In this document: one piece after another, positions 6,397 to 12,097 of the stretch | Numbering within the stretch: the stretch's first letter is position 1 | Layout: the number at the start of each line of letters is the position of its first letter | Assembly: GCA_964634465.1 (NCBI GenBank) | Contig: CAZWLY010000026.1 | Span: 1-14,211, forward strand | Reading direction: 5' to 3' | From: CAZWLY01 sp964634465 | Lineage (GTDB): Bacteria > Desulfobacterota > Desulfarculia > G963662305 | Length of the DNA: 14,211 bases | Notes under the pieces: model-generated | The model's database searches: none | Seen by the model: only the letters and a program-made list of their open reading frames with translations | What the model was told of the DNA's origin: nothing | Program-made: the position numbers and the translations under genes

Positions 6397-7241
6397 GCTC
6401 CCTGACCGAGATGATCCTGACCGCCGCCGCCAAGCTGCCGCCCTTCCCCCAGGTGGCCCAGAAGGTCATGACCCTCTTGGAAAACCCGGACGTCGCGGTC
6501 AGCTCCCTGGTCGAAGTGGTCCAGATGGACCCCTCGCTGACCGCCGGAGTGCTCAAAGCGGTAAATTCCCCCATCTACGGCCTGGTGCGCAAGGTGGACA
6601 ACCTGGCCCAAGCCCTGGCGCTTTTGGGCAACAAGACCTTCTCCGAGGTCGTCTTCGCCTCGGCCTCGGCCCAGCTTCTCAACAAAGAGCAGCCGGGCTA
6701 CGACCTGGATCAGGGCGATCTGTGGAAGCACTCCCTGTCGGTGGCGATGATGACCCAGGTCATCTGCGAGCATGTCGGCCGGACGCCCAGTTCGGCCCTC
6801 TACACCGCCGCTCTGCTCCACGACATCGGCAAGGTCGCCTTGAGCCGGTTCGTTCACTCCAAGTACCAGCAAATCCTGAAAGAGGTCGAAAGGGGCGTCC
6901 CCTTCCTCGAAGCCGAACGGAGCGCGCTCGGCCTGGACCACGCCGAGCTGGGGGCCCGGATGGTCCAGGATTGGAACTTCTCTCCGGAGATGGCCGAGCT
7001 GATCGTCTTCCACCACGACCCCTCGCCGCGCCTTCACAACACCGACCTGGCCGCCCTCTACGTGGCCAACACCGCCTGCCAGATGATGGGCCTGGGCGGC
7101 GGGGCCGACGGCGTATCGGAGAGTTGGAACGAAAAGGCGATGGAGGCGACCGGGCTTAAGGAGGAAGACCTGGAATTGCTCATGGCCGAGTTGCTCTTGA
7201 GGTTGGACAAGGCCGAAGCCGTACTCGGCCTGAGCGGCTAG
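6393..7241 (+). CDS. HDOD-domain signalling protein
   Basis: This 282-aa protein is an HDOD domain over residues 10-210, opening with the typical LPPFPQVAQKVMTLLENPD and NSPIYG segments. HDOD domains are relatives of HD phosphohydrolases found in bacterial signalling and regulation, often without known catalysis. Here an HD-like set is retained: His113 (WKHS), HDIGK at 143-147, His183 (DHAELG) and His207-His208, so residual metal binding is possible. The tail after 240 is variable and helical. The start is ATG 6393 overlapping the cheD stop, with GGGAGGAGGG at 6372-6381 inside cheD as ribosome site. The coupling to cheD suggests a joint role in chemotaxis or motility control; that is inference. 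Confidence 0.92.
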   Translation: MSSLTEMILTAAAKLPPFPQVAQKVMTLLENPDVAVSSLVEVVQMDPSLTAGVLKAVNSPIYGLVRKVDNLAQALALLGNKTFSEVVFASASAQLLNKEQPGYDLDQGDLWKHSLSVAMMTQVICEHVGRTPSSALYTAALLHDIGKVALSRFVHSKYQQILKEVERGVPFLEAERSALGLDHAELGARMVQDWNFSPEMAELIVFHHDPSPRLHNTDLAALYVANTACQMMGLGGGADGVSESWNEKAMEATGLKEEDLELLMAELLLRLDKAEAVLGLSG

Positions 7242-7383
7242 ACAAGCGCCCCGGCGCCTCGCCGGCGTCGCCTTCCGCAACCCGGAGCGTTCCTGAAGGA
7301 GCGCACCGGCTCCAGTCCGGGCTCGAAGTCCTCCTTCCAGCCAGTCCCCCGGTGTGATTTTCCGAGGCTTCCCCGGCCCAAGG

Positions 7384-7392
7384 TGATATGCT
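7384..7392 (+). promoter_or_regulatory. Extended -10 promoter for the MFS gene
   Basis: TGATATGCT at 7384-7392 has the TGn extension followed by a TATGCT hexamer, 34 bases before the ATG. The -35 region is poor, which extended -10 promoters tolerate. Confidence 0.4.
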
Positions 7393-7425
7393 GCGTCTCA
7401 AAGCGTACCGGAGACGGAGGGAGAC

Positions 7426-8682
7426 ATGACCGGCCGAAGGGGCCTCCACTGGGCCTGGATCGTTCTGGCGACCTGCTTCGTCAACCTGTTCGTCAACTAC
7501 TCGATCAGGCTCGGTTACGGCGTCGTCTTGCCGGAGATGATCCGCGACCTGGGCTTCAGCCGCACCGCCGGCGGCGCCGTGTTCAACGCCTACCTCCTGG
7601 TCTACATCACCCTCACCCCGCTGACCGGCTATCTGACCGATCGCTTCGGGGCCCGCCGGGTCATCGCCGTCTGCGCCCTGTTTCTGGGACTGGGCGCGAT
7701 CTTGATGGGCACGGTGAGGGAGGTCTGGGCCGGCTGCCTCTTTTTCGCCCTCACCGGCCTCGGCGCGACCGGAATGTGGACCCCGGTCATCACCGTGGTC
7801 CAACGCTGGTTCGCCCCTCGCCGCCGGGGGCTGGCCCTGGGCGTGCTGTCCTCCGGTTACGGCTTGGGCTTCGCCGCGATCGGGTTGGCTTTTCCCCTGA
7901 TCGTGACCCATTACAGTTGGCGTCACGCCTGGTACTTCCTGGGCGCGGCCGCCCTGGTCATGGTCGCGGTCAACGGCCTGCTTTTGAGAAGCGATCCCGA
8001 GTCGGCCGGCTACGCCCCCTGGGGCCAAGAGGAGAACACCGCCCAGGCCGAGCGGGCCGAGCCGATCCGGCCCAGACTGGGGGAGGTGGCCAAGGTTTTC
8101 AAGGACCGGAACTTCTGGCTCATCGGCGGTTCGTACTTCGCCATCAGCTACACTCTCTACGGCGTCACCACCTTCATGGTCGATTACGCCCAGCACCAAC
8201 TCGGCCTGCCGCTCCAAAAGGCCAGTCTGCTGGCCACCATCCACGGCGTCTGCCAGGTGGTCGGGGTGCTGACCGTCCTCCCCCTGTCCGACCGTTTGGG
8301 CCGCAAGAAGACGATCATCGTCTCCAATTCGGCCATCACCACCTCGGCGCTCGGCCTGCTCCTGGCCGGCGACTCGGCCGCGGTTCTCTACGTCCTGGTC
8401 GGCATTCTGGCCGTCTTCTACGGGGTCACCTTCCCCATCTACGGCGCTTGCGCCGGCGATTACTTCCCCAGGGAGCTGATGGGAACGGTCATCGGCGCCT
8501 GGACGCCCTTCTATGGTCTGGGGGCCATCGCCGTCCACTGGATCAGCGGCCTGATTCGGGACGCCACCGGCCGCTACGACCTGCCCTTTCTCATCGGCGC
8601 GGTCATGGCCGCGCTCGGCCTGGTCTTGTTTTTCCTGGTCGGCGCGAGGCGACCGAACCCCGGCGACCAGCCAACGAGTTGA
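7426..8682 (+). CDS. MFS transporter (monocarboxylate/oxalate-formate antiporter-like)
   Basis: The 418-aa integral membrane protein has the twelve-helix major facilitator layout. The loop 2-3 signature is GYLTDRFGARRV at residues 68-79, and its second-half counterpart is LSDRLGRKK at 287-295. A cytoplasmic linker with charged residues spans about 188-230. The N-terminal WAWIVLATCFVNLFVNY start and the WFAPRRRGLALGV segment (128-140) resemble oxalate:formate antiporter and monocarboxylate transporter relatives, so a small organic acid is a reasonable guess, but the substrate is not determined. GGAGGGAG precedes the ATG. It appears to be a single-gene unit, with its own promoter and a strong terminator after it. 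Confidence 0.9.
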   Translation: MTGRRGLHWAWIVLATCFVNLFVNYSIRLGYGVVLPEMIRDLGFSRTAGGAVFNAYLLVYITLTPLTGYLTDRFGARRVIAVCALFLGLGAILMGTVREVWAGCLFFALTGLGATGMWTPVITVVQRWFAPRRRGLALGVLSSGYGLGFAAIGLAFPLIVTHYSWRHAWYFLGAAALVMVAVNGLLLRSDPESAGYAPWGQEENTAQAERAEPIRPRLGEVAKVFKDRNFWLIGGSYFAISYTLYGVTTFMVDYAQHQLGLPLQKASLLATIHGVCQVVGVLTVLPLSDRLGRKKTIIVSNSAITTSALGLLLAGDSAAVLYVLVGILAVFYGVTFPIYGACAGDYFPRELMGTVIGAWTPFYGLGAIAVHWISGLIRDATGRYDLPFLIGAVMAALGLVLFFLVGARRPNPGDQPTS

Positions 8683-8712
8683 CGGCCCGGCCCGAGATCG
8701 ACCCGCCGGGCT

Positions 8713-8746
8713 GAGGCGACGGGCCGCCGTAAGCCGCCTCTTTTTT
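8713..8746 (+). terminator. Intrinsic terminator of the MFS gene
   Basis: GAGGCG (8713-8718) pairs with CGCCTC (8735-8740), with an inner ACGG/CCGT stem, followed immediately by six Ts (8741-8746). It isolates the MFS gene from the metal-sensor operon. Confidence 0.8.
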
Positions 8747-8769
8747 CTTCCACCCGACCCACAAGCCCC

Positions 8770-8798
8770 TTGACAACGAGCCCACAACTGTGTATATG
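8770..8798 (+). promoter_or_regulatory. Sigma70 promoter of the arsR-family operon
   Basis: A perfect TTGACA at 8770-8775 and TATATG at 8793-8798 are spaced 17 bases apart. The -10 box lies inside the left arm of the metal-sensor palindrome, so binding there would block RNA polymerase. Confidence 0.75.
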
Positions 8799-8813
8799 AA
8801 TAGTTGTTCATAT
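8794..8813 (+). promoter_or_regulatory. SmtB/CadC-type operator palindrome
   Basis: ATATGAA (8794-8800) and TTCATAT (8807-8813) form an inverted repeat with a six-base spacer. This is close to the imperfect palindromes bound by SmtB, CadC and CzrA. It overlaps the -10 box and start of transcription, as expected for autorepression by the next gene. Confidence 0.8.
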
Positions 8814-8839
8814 ATTCACTGGCAGCCCGAGGAGATGAC

Positions 8840-9214
8840 ATGCCGGCGAAACGGACAAAACTGGTGGAGGAAGACGGTTGCCGGATCAAGGTGGTCCACC
8901 TGGACCGGGTGGCCCGGGCCAGGGAGGAGGCCGCGGGCGAGGCCGAACTCGGCCGGCTGAGCCTGCTTTTCAAGGCCCTGGGCGACCCGACCCGGCTCAA
9001 GCTGGTGATGGCCCTACGAAACGGCGAGATGTGCGTCTGCGACCTGGCCGCCTTTCTGGGGGTCAGCGAATCGGCCGTCTCCCACCAACTCCGTCGCCTG
9101 AGGGAGCAGGCCCTGGTCAGGACCAGACGGGACGGCCAGGTTCTCTACTACTCGCTGGACGACGACCACGTCTCCGAGCTGCTCAAGACCGGTCTGGATC
9201 ACGTCCAGGAGTAG
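8840..9214 (+). CDS. ArsR/SmtB-family metal-responsive repressor
   Basis: The 124-aa winged-helix repressor has FKALGDPTRLKLVMAL (44-59) and the recognition helix SESAVSHQLRRLR (76-88), with wing RRDGQVLYY. Two metal-site signatures of the family are visible. The alpha3 site has Cys65 and Cys67 in MCVCDL, with N-terminal Cys14 as a possible further ligand as in CadC. The alpha5 site is Asp108, His110, His121 and Glu124, which has exactly the D-x-H-x10-H-x2-E spacing of SmtB. This suggests Zn, Cd or Pb sensing, with release from DNA on metal binding. ATG 8840 with GAGGAG is preferred over a TTG at 8804, which lies at the expected transcription start. It heads an operon with a small ORF and a metal exporter. 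Confidence 0.92.
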   Translation: MPAKRTKLVEEDGCRIKVVHLDRVARAREEAAGEAELGRLSLLFKALGDPTRLKLVMALRNGEMCVCDLAAFLGVSESAVSHQLRRLREQALVRTRRDGQVLYYSLDDDHVSELLKTGLDHVQE

Positions 9215-9233
9215 GCGAAAAGCGAGGCGCCGA

Positions 9234-9359
9234 ATGAAGAAAATCGAAAGATTGGCCGACTTCGACCACCCTTTGGTCGCCGAAACCGCCAGGCGGCCCA
9301 CCGGCGGCGGCTTCTGCGGCCTGGGACCGGCGGCGCCGTCACTGGAAACGAACGACTGA
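9234..9359 (+). CDS. Small ORF (41 aa) between sensor and exporter
   Basis: The ORF starts MKKIERLADFDHPL, is soluble and contains a Gly-rich GGGFCGLGP segment with one Cys. GAGG at 9223-9226 gives a plausible ribosome site, and the stop lies nine bases before the exporter ATG. About four fifths of its third codon positions are G or C, like its neighbours, which supports translation. No family is recognised. It could be a small partner or accessory of the exporter, a translated leader that couples arsR to the exporter, or a chance ORF. Confidence 0.55.
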   Translation: MKKIERLADFDHPLVAETARRPTGGGFCGLGPAAPSLETND

Positions 9360-9368
9360 GGAAGGAAC

Positions 9369-10571
9369 ATGGACTTCATCACCCGCATCATCTCCGAGGC
9401 CTGGGGGCTGTTGGCCGAGTCGTCGGTCTATATCATCTTCGGCATCGTCATCGGCGGCTTGCTCAAGGCCTTTATGTCCCCCGGCTACGTCGCCCGCCAC
9501 CTGGGCCGGGGTCGCTTCACCTCGGTCATCAAGGCCGCCCTGCTGGGCATCCCCATCCCGCTTTGCTCGTGCGGCGTGCTGCCGGCGGCGGCCTCGCTCA
9601 AAAGGCAGGGGGCCAACAACGGTGCCACGGCGTCCTTCCTCATCTCCACCCCGGAGTCGGGCGTCGATTCCATCGCCATCAGCTACGCCATGCTCGATCC
9701 GATCATGACCCTGGCCCGGCCGGCGGCCGGTTTCGCCGCCGCCACGGTGGCCGGAGTGGCCGAGAACCTGTTCACGCCGCCGGACGAGCAGTCCGCCGCC
9801 GCACCGGATCTGAGCTGCACCATCGACAACTGCTGCGACGGGATCGACTGTCCGCCCGCAGAGCACGCCCGCCACCACACCCTCGGCGAGAAGCTCTGGG
9901 CCGGAATGCGCTTCGCCTTCGGCGAGATGTGGGCCGATCTGGCCGGCTGGTTCCTGATCGGCTTGATTCTGGCCGGCGCGATCACCGCCCTGGTTCCACC
10001 CGAGGTCATGACCCGCCTCTTGGGCGGCGGCGTGCAGTCCATGCTCCTGATGCTGGCCGTGGGCATTCCGCTCTACATCTGCGCCTCCGCCTCGACGCCC
10101 ATCGCCGCGGCCCTGATCCTGAAGGGCGTCAGTCCCGGCGCGGCCCTGGTCTTCCTCCTGGCCGGACCGGCGACCAACATCGCCTCGCTGACCGTCTTGA
10201 CCGGCCTCCTGGGCAAGCGGGCCACGGCCATCTACCTGGCCGCCATCGCCCTGGTGGCCGTGGCGGCCGGGTTGATCGTCGATCAGGTCTACGCCGCCCT
10301 GGGCGTCTCGGCCCAGGCCGTCATCGGCCAGGCGACCGAGATCATACCCGAGTGGCTGGGCGTACCGGGGGCGCTGTTGTTGCTGGCCCTGTCGGTCAAG
10401 CCGGTCTACAACTCGATCAAGGCCCGGTTCACCGGAGCCCACAGCCACGGCGAGACTTGCAGCCACGGAGCCCACAGCCACGGAGAAACCTGCAGCCACG
10501 ATTCGGGCGAACTCCTCTTGGCCCGCCTCGACTCGCCGGATCAAGGCTGCGGCTGCGCCGAGTCCACTTGA
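9369..10571 (+). CDS. SO_0444-type metal efflux permease
   Basis: The 400-aa membrane protein matches the permease family that includes the SO_0444 Cu/Zn efflux transporters. It has two homologous halves. The first carries GIPIPLCSCGVLPAAASLKRQGA (Cys66, Cys68) and FLISTPESGVDS; the second carries GIPLYICASASTPIAAALI (from 233) and AGPATNIAS. The hydrophilic loop between them (about 135-175) has Cys150, 155, 156 and 161 and a HARHH cluster, likely a soluble metal-binding segment. The C-terminal tail has two copies of an 11-residue GAHSHGETCSH repeat and ends in GCGC. Metal export from the cytoplasm is inferred from the family and from the ArsR sensor upstream. GAGGAAGGAAC precedes the ATG. 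Confidence 0.88.
   Translation: MDFITRIISEAWGLLAESSVYIIFGIVIGGLLKAFMSPGYVARHLGRGRFTSVIKAALLGIPIPLCSCGVLPAAASLKRQGANNGATASFLISTPESGVDSIAISYAMLDPIMTLARPAAGFAAATVAGVAENLFTPPDEQSAAAPDLSCTIDNCCDGIDCPPAEHARHHTLGEKLWAGMRFAFGEMWADLAGWFLIGLILAGAITALVPPEVMTRLLGGGVQSMLLMLAVGIPLYICASASTPIAAALILKGVSPGAALVFLLAGPATNIASLTVLTGLLGKRATAIYLAAIALVAVAAGLIVDQVYAALGVSAQAVIGQATEIIPEWLGVPGALLLLALSVKPVYNSIKARFTGAHSHGETCSHGAHSHGETCSHDSGELLLARLDSPDQGCGCAEST
10434..10499 (+). repeat. 33-bp tandem repeat coding a His/Cys tail
   Basis: Two adjacent 33-base units (10434-10466 and 10467-10499) differ at only a few bases and encode GAHSHGETCSH twice. It is a probable recent in-frame expansion of a metal-binding tail. Confidence 0.85.
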
Positions 10572-10612
10572 AAGGTCTGACCCAGGTCCGGTCGGACCCG
10601 ACCGCAATCACC

Positions 10613-10641
10613 CCTCCCGGCCTTGTTTCAGGGCCGGGAGG
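10613..10641 (+). terminator. Hairpin after the exporter gene
   Basis: CCTCCCGGCC (10613-10622) pairs perfectly with GGCCGGGAGG (10632-10641) around a nine-base loop. The following ACTTATCTTC is only moderately T-rich, so it may be a partial terminator that allows some read-through into the next gene. Confidence 0.6.
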
Positions 10642-10703
10642 ACTTATCTTCAAGACAAGACGAAGAGCCAAGGCCGGCTTCGCCCTCGTCGAAGGGAGGC
10701 TGG

Positions 10704-11012
10704 ATGGCCAAGTGCACGATGGATTATCGCCCCGGCCTGATCGGGACGGAGATAAAGGTCGCCGCGCCGAAAGGCGTCGATCGCCTCGAGGCCCGCCAGA
10801 TGGCCCTCGAAGCGGCCCGGAGCCGCTACCGGGAGCCGATGCTCTTGGCCTGGCTGGACAAGGTTCGGGGCGAGTTCTCGCCGGCGGTGGAGTGCTGCGG
10901 CGAGGACAAGCCGGCCTGGGTGATCTACGCCGGGAACCGGGGCGGCGAAGTGGTGGTCGAGGTCGGAGACGGGGATTACTACTTCGTCTTCCGGGAAGGA
11001 GCGGTCAACTGA
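10704..11012 (+). CDS. Small uncharacterised protein (AF1514-like)
   Basis: The 102-aa soluble protein has a segment EPMLLAWLDKVRGEFSPAVECCGED (quoted here in part: EPMLLAWLDKV, 45-55; VECCGED, 62-68), then WVIYAGNRGGEVVVEV and DYYFVF near the end. This pattern recalls a small family in anaerobes annotated as AF1514-like, function unknown; I recall the family from memory and could not check it. The paired Cys64-Cys65 followed by acidic residues might bind metal. ATG 10704 is chosen for the GGGAGG at 10694-10699; the longer upstream frame lies in the preceding hairpin. It is separated from the exporter by that hairpin but runs in the same direction, and a terminator follows. Confidence 0.8.
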   Translation: MAKCTMDYRPGLIGTEIKVAAPKGVDRLEARQMALEAARSRYREPMLLAWLDKVRGEFSPAVECCGEDKPAWVIYAGNRGGEVVVEVGDGDYYFVFREGAVN

Positions 11013-11031
11013 AGACTTGAACCCGACGGCC

Positions 11032-11053
11032 GGCCAGGCTTCTTTGCCTGGCC
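11032..11053 (+). terminator. Terminator between convergent units
   Basis: GGCCAGGC (11032-11039) and GCCTGGCC (11046-11053) form a perfect eight-base-pair stem with a TTCTTT loop, followed by CCGGCTTTAT. It lies between the end of the small plus-strand gene and the end of the minus-strand AOR operon and could serve both. Confidence 0.65.
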
Positions 11054-11136
11054 CCGGCTTTATAGAGGCGAGGGCCGCACAACCTCCCAGCGGCTAACGC
11101 CGGGAAATCTGTCGCCGACAGGTGATGCGCCCCGCT

Positions 11137-11376
11137 CTATCCCCCGCCCACCGGCGGGAAGACGACCAGCAGGTCGCCGTCCTTCAACGGCTGATCCAGC
11201 TCGGCGTGGCGGGCGTTGACGAGGAGCAGTTTGGCCTGGTCGAGAGGCACCGCCAACTCTTCCAGCAGCCGGCCGACGGTGCTCCCGTCGTCGATCTCGA
11301 TCTCGGCCTCCCGGCCTTCGCTCCCCGCAGGCAGGCACCTCTCCAGACCGGCGTAGAGTTTGACCTTGACCTTCAT
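11137..11376 (-). CDS. MoaD/ThiS-family sulfur carrier with Gly-Gly end
   Basis: The 79-aa ubiquitin-fold protein has the MoaD pattern: a beta start KVKVKLYAGL, TVGRLLEEL helix, LLLVNARHAEL, and a DGDLLVVFPPVGGG end. The terminal Gly-Gly-Gly means it can be adenylated and thiocarboxylated by an E1-like enzyme. Given the upstream AOR gene, a role in supplying the dithiolene sulfur of the tungsten pterin cofactor is likely (inference from context). Its ATG overlaps the stop of the previous paralogue by four bases (ATGA), and it is the last gene of the operon. Confidence 0.9.
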   Translation of the reverse strand: MKVKVKLYAGLERCLPAGSEGREAEIEIDDGSTVGRLLEELAVPLDQAKLLLVNARHAELDQPLKDGDLLVVFPPVGGG

Positions 11377-11660
11377 CGCCCCGACCCCAGAAGTCGGTTG
11401 TAGAAGTTGATGGCCACGTACATGTTGAAGGCCAGCTCCGGCGGAAACAGGGCCAGCCGGTCGCCCTGTCTCAGCTCGACGTCGTCGGTCACCGGCCGGC
11501 CGCCGAGCATCATCACCCGGACTTGATCCAGGCTCAGACCCAAGGCGGCCAGGGCGTCGCTCACCCGGGAACCCTCGGGCAGATCGAGATCCATCTCGCC
11601 GTCAATGTGCCCGGAAACCCGCTCTCTCAGCGGCCCGCCCAACTTGATCCTGACCGTCAC
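11373..11660 (-). CDS. MoaD/ThiS-like protein with extended tail (copy B)
   Basis: The 95-aa product has a ubiquitin-like body (RIKLGGPLRERVSGHIDGEM, then GDRLALFPPE) but instead of ending in Gly-Gly it continues with an aromatic tail of about 20 residues, NMYVAINFYNRLLGSGR. It is the sister of the gene just upstream: GHIDGE and GDRLALFP are shared, and 24 identical bases occur at 11442-11465 and 11741-11764. The start is GTG 11660, overlapping the upstream stop as GTGA, with a strong GGGGAGGAG site. Without a terminal Gly-Gly it may be a non-conjugating structural partner, for example of AOR, or need trimming. Function is not established. Confidence 0.82.
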   Translation of the reverse strand: MTVRIKLGGPLRERVSGHIDGEMDLDLPEGSRVSDALAALGLSLDQVRVMMLGGRPVTDDVELRQGDRLALFPPELAFNMYVAINFYNRLLGSGR

Positions 11661-11959
11661 CGCTCCTCCCCGCCGAAAGGCGGCCGAGCCAGATGGTGGC
11701 TGTAGTAGATGGCGAACTCGTTGATCGCCCCCATCTCGGCCGGAAACAGGGCCAGCCGGTCGCCGGCCTCAAGAACCCGATCGCCCGTCAGCGGCCGGCC
11801 GTTGACCAGGATCACCCTGGCCTCGGCCCAGCCCAGCCCCAGCTCGTCCAGGACTTGGGAGACCATGGTTCCCTGGCCGAGCTCCAACCGGAGCTCGCCG
11901 TCGATGTGGCCGGCCACCTTTTTCCGGAGCGACCCGCAGATCTTGACGCTGACGACCAT
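11657..11959 (-). CDS. MoaD/ThiS-like protein with extended tail (copy A)
   Basis: The 100-aa product opens MVVSVKICGSLRKKVAGHID and has the ubiquitin-like body to GDRLALFPAE, followed by a tail of about 25 residues, INEFAIYYSHHLARPP then FGGEER. The tail holds an internal Gly-Gly two residues before EER... that is, GG followed by three residues, which looks like the precursor form of a ubiquitin-like protein; whether it is cleaved is unknown. ATG 11959 is chosen over a TTG at 11995 because homology to copy B begins there; the ribosome site is weak (GATAGGG close to the ATG). It is the first of three tandem genes after AOR, separated from it by two hairpins. Confidence 0.82.
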   Translation of the reverse strand: MVVSVKICGSLRKKVAGHIDGELRLELGQGTMVSQVLDELGLGWAEARVILVNGRPLTGDRVLEAGDRLALFPAEMGAINEFAIYYSHHLARPPFGGEER

Positions 11960-12012
11960 CCCTATCAGTCTATCTCCACTCGGCCGTCTTTCCAAGTCGC
12001 CGCCAACGACAC

Positions 12013-12037
12013 GGCGGAGGCGTCAAACGCCTCCGCC
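12013..12037 (-). other. Perfect hairpin between AOR and the MoaD-like genes
   Basis: GGCGGAGGCG and CGCCTCCGCC pair over ten bases around a TCAAA loop. There is no T-run after it on the minus strand, so it is more likely an RNA-stability or attenuation element than a full terminator. Confidence 0.5.
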
Positions 12038-12060
12038 GGGCAGCTCGTTTCTCCAGGCCG

Positions 12061-12089
12061 GCGGGCGGTCCCCTTTCCAGGCCGCCCGC
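12061..12089 (-). other. Second hairpin just after the AOR stop
   Basis: GCGGGCGG (12061-12068) pairs with CCGCCCGC (12082-12089) around a 13-base loop, starting nine bases after the AOR stop on the minus strand. It may set a lower level of the downstream genes or protect the AOR mRNA end. Confidence 0.5.
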
Positions 12090-12097
12090 GGCCCAGC

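Noticed and set aside
7251..7337. Short inverted repeats after the HDOD gene
   Set aside because: Several competing short stems (CCGGCG/CGCCGG, GAAGGAG/CTCCTTC) but no T-run and no stable single fold; not enough for a terminator or riboswitch call.
8804..8839. Upstream TTG start for the ArsR-family gene
   Set aside because: The codon lies at the predicted transcription start and inside the operator; ATG 8840 has a proper ribosome site.
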